From Spirochaetota bacterium (GTDB lineage Bacteria; Spirochaetota; UBA4802; UBA5368), in assembly GCA_017998475.1 (NCBI GenBank), contig JAGODA010000219.1, forward strand, positions 1 through 5,598: 5,598 bases of DNA. The letters run 5' to 3'. The translations under genes were made by a program, and so were the position numbers. Positions 4,840 to 5,598 of this stretch are shown here, piece after piece. The number at the start of each line of letters is the position of its first letter. The stretch's first letter is position 1. A model generated the notes under the pieces. The model had not been told where the DNA came from. It did no database searches and saw nothing but the letters and a program-made list of their open reading frames with translations.

Positions 4840-5598
4840 TCAGTGCAGTCGATTCTTCCGGAGCTCTGAGAGCCTGCTTCTTGCGTCCGCGAGCGGTCGT
4901 ACCAGCGTCGGAGGGCAGTGTTCGATGAAGAGCTCGAGGCTCGCGATGGCGTCGCGGTCTTTTCCCTGCGCGAGCTGTACCAGGGCGCGGTTGTAATATG
5001 CCGTAAAATGCGTCGGGTCGAGCGCAATCGCGCTGCTGTACGCCTTCTCGGCCCGCGCGCTGTCGTTTCTTTTCTGGTACAGCACGCCCAGGTTGTAGTG
5101 GGACAGAATGAAGTTCCCGTCGATTTCGATCGCCCTCCTGAAGCGTTTTTCGGCCCTGTCGAGCTCGCCTCTTTCCATGCAGACCATTCCCAGGTTGTTT
5201 TCCACTTCCGCGTTTTTTTCGAGCGCCGCGGCCTTCTCCCAGGCGGATTCCGCTTCATTGAGTTTCTTCTCTCTATAGTATACAAGCCCGAGATGCGCCC
5301 ATGCCGGGGCGAAAGCATCGTCGAGCCTGAGGGCCTCGTTGAACCGCATGGCGGCCTTCTCAGGTTCGTTCAGGTGCATGTGCGCGAGCCCGAGGTTGAA
5401 CCTGTACAGGGGACGGTCGGGTTGCAGCGTTACTGCCTTTTCGAAGTCCTTGAACGCCCGCCGCGCCTCACCGAGCCTGAGGCGGCAGTTTCCGGAATTG
5501 TTCGCATACTCGGCTTCTTCGGGATCGACGCGCGCCGCCTCGATGAACAGGCCCAGGGCGTCGGCATATTTGCCGGAGTTGAAGAGGGCGAGTCCGTC
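4840..5598 (-). CDS. TPR-repeat protein (N-terminus beyond the window)
   Basis: The frame is open from the right edge to TGA at 4842-4840 and encodes 252 residues, so this is the C-terminal part of a longer protein; the ATG at 5379 is internal to a repeat and is not the start. It is almost wholly tetratricopeptide repeats of 34 residues, about seven in all. Examples are the units containing NLGLAHMHLNEPEKAAMRFN, HLGLVYYREKKLNEAESAWE, NLGMVCMERGELDRAEKRFR, NLGVLYQKRNDSARAEKAYS and NRALVQLAQGKDRDAIASLE. Each shows the usual small residue at position 8, Gly/Ala at 20 and Ala at 27, and often an L-D-P ending. The first visible repeat (LFNSGKYADALGLF) begins within about four residues of the edge. 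TPR arrays are protein-binding scaffolds; partner and location cannot be told because any signal peptide or fused domain would be in the missing N-terminus. The tail (LSELRKNRLH) is a basic helix. The gene converges on the lipoprotein with a four-base gap. Confidence 0.9.
   Translation of the reverse strand, partial: DGLALFNSGKYADALGLFIEAARVDPEEAEYANNSGNCRLRLGEARRAFKDFEKAVTLQPDRPLYRFNLGLAHMHLNEPEKAAMRFNEALRLDDAFAPAWAHLGLVYYREKKLNEAESAWEKAAALEKNAEVENNLGMVCMERGELDRAEKRFRRAIEIDGNFILSHYNLGVLYQKRNDSARAEKAYSSAIALDPTHFTAYYNRALVQLAQGKDRDAIASLELFIEHCPPTLVRPLADARSRLSELRKNRLH

Noticed and set aside
4260..5318. Minus-strand frame of 352 codons across the lipoprotein and TPR genes
   Set aside because: Composition is low-complexity Arg/Thr/Ser/Pro, and it overlaps two well-supported genes in the wrong frames.
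5377..5379. ATG at 5379 as the start of the TPR gene
   Set aside because: It falls in the middle of a TPR unit, and the frame continues open with two further repeats to the window edge.

Overview
The window is GC-rich (high fifties by eye), densely coded bacterial chromosome with no sign of phage, transposon, CRISPR or RNA genes. The lipobox on one protein implies a Gram-negative-type or otherwise diderm envelope. The GAF subfamily in the sensor kinase and the general style (short lipoprotein, TPR protein, MmcQ/YjbR protein) would fit a Spirochaetota or deltaproteobacterial-type genome. No marker gene settles the lineage, so this is a weak inference.

Layout from left to right. (1) 1-474, plus: the 3' part of a four-helix membrane protein with one histidine-bearing segment per helix, an arrangement like the haem-binding core of cytochrome b561. 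(2) 575-1171, minus: RdgB/HAM1-family XTP/dITP diphosphatase, convergent with (1). (3) 1297-3357, plus: a 686-residue membrane sensor histidine kinase (two TM helices, HAMP-like linker, PAS, GAF, HisKA, HATPase_c), divergent from rdgB and without a response regulator in the window. (4) 3914-3382, minus: a two-gene unit, made of a 52-residue small protein with a near-consensus promoter and strong Shine-Dalgarno, followed 11 bases later by a MmcQ/YjbR-family protein. (5) 3915-4283: a 369-base non-coding stretch holding that promoter and several inverted repeats. (6) 4284-4835, plus: an unrecognised lipoprotein of 183 residues. (7) 5598-4840, minus: the C-terminal 252 residues of a protein made of about seven TPR repeats, running off the right edge and ending four bases from the lipoprotein stop.

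The genes alternate strand and read mostly as independent units: housekeeping nucleotide-pool sanitation (rdgB), signalling (kinase), envelope (lipoprotein, four-helix membrane protein) and scaffold (TPR). The only evident operon is small ORF plus mmcQ/yjbR. I see no multi-gene defence, secretion or biosynthetic system. The points most worth following up are the small conserved-looking ORF, the four-histidine membrane protein, and the repeated TTTTACACCG motif in the intergenic region before the lipoprotein gene.
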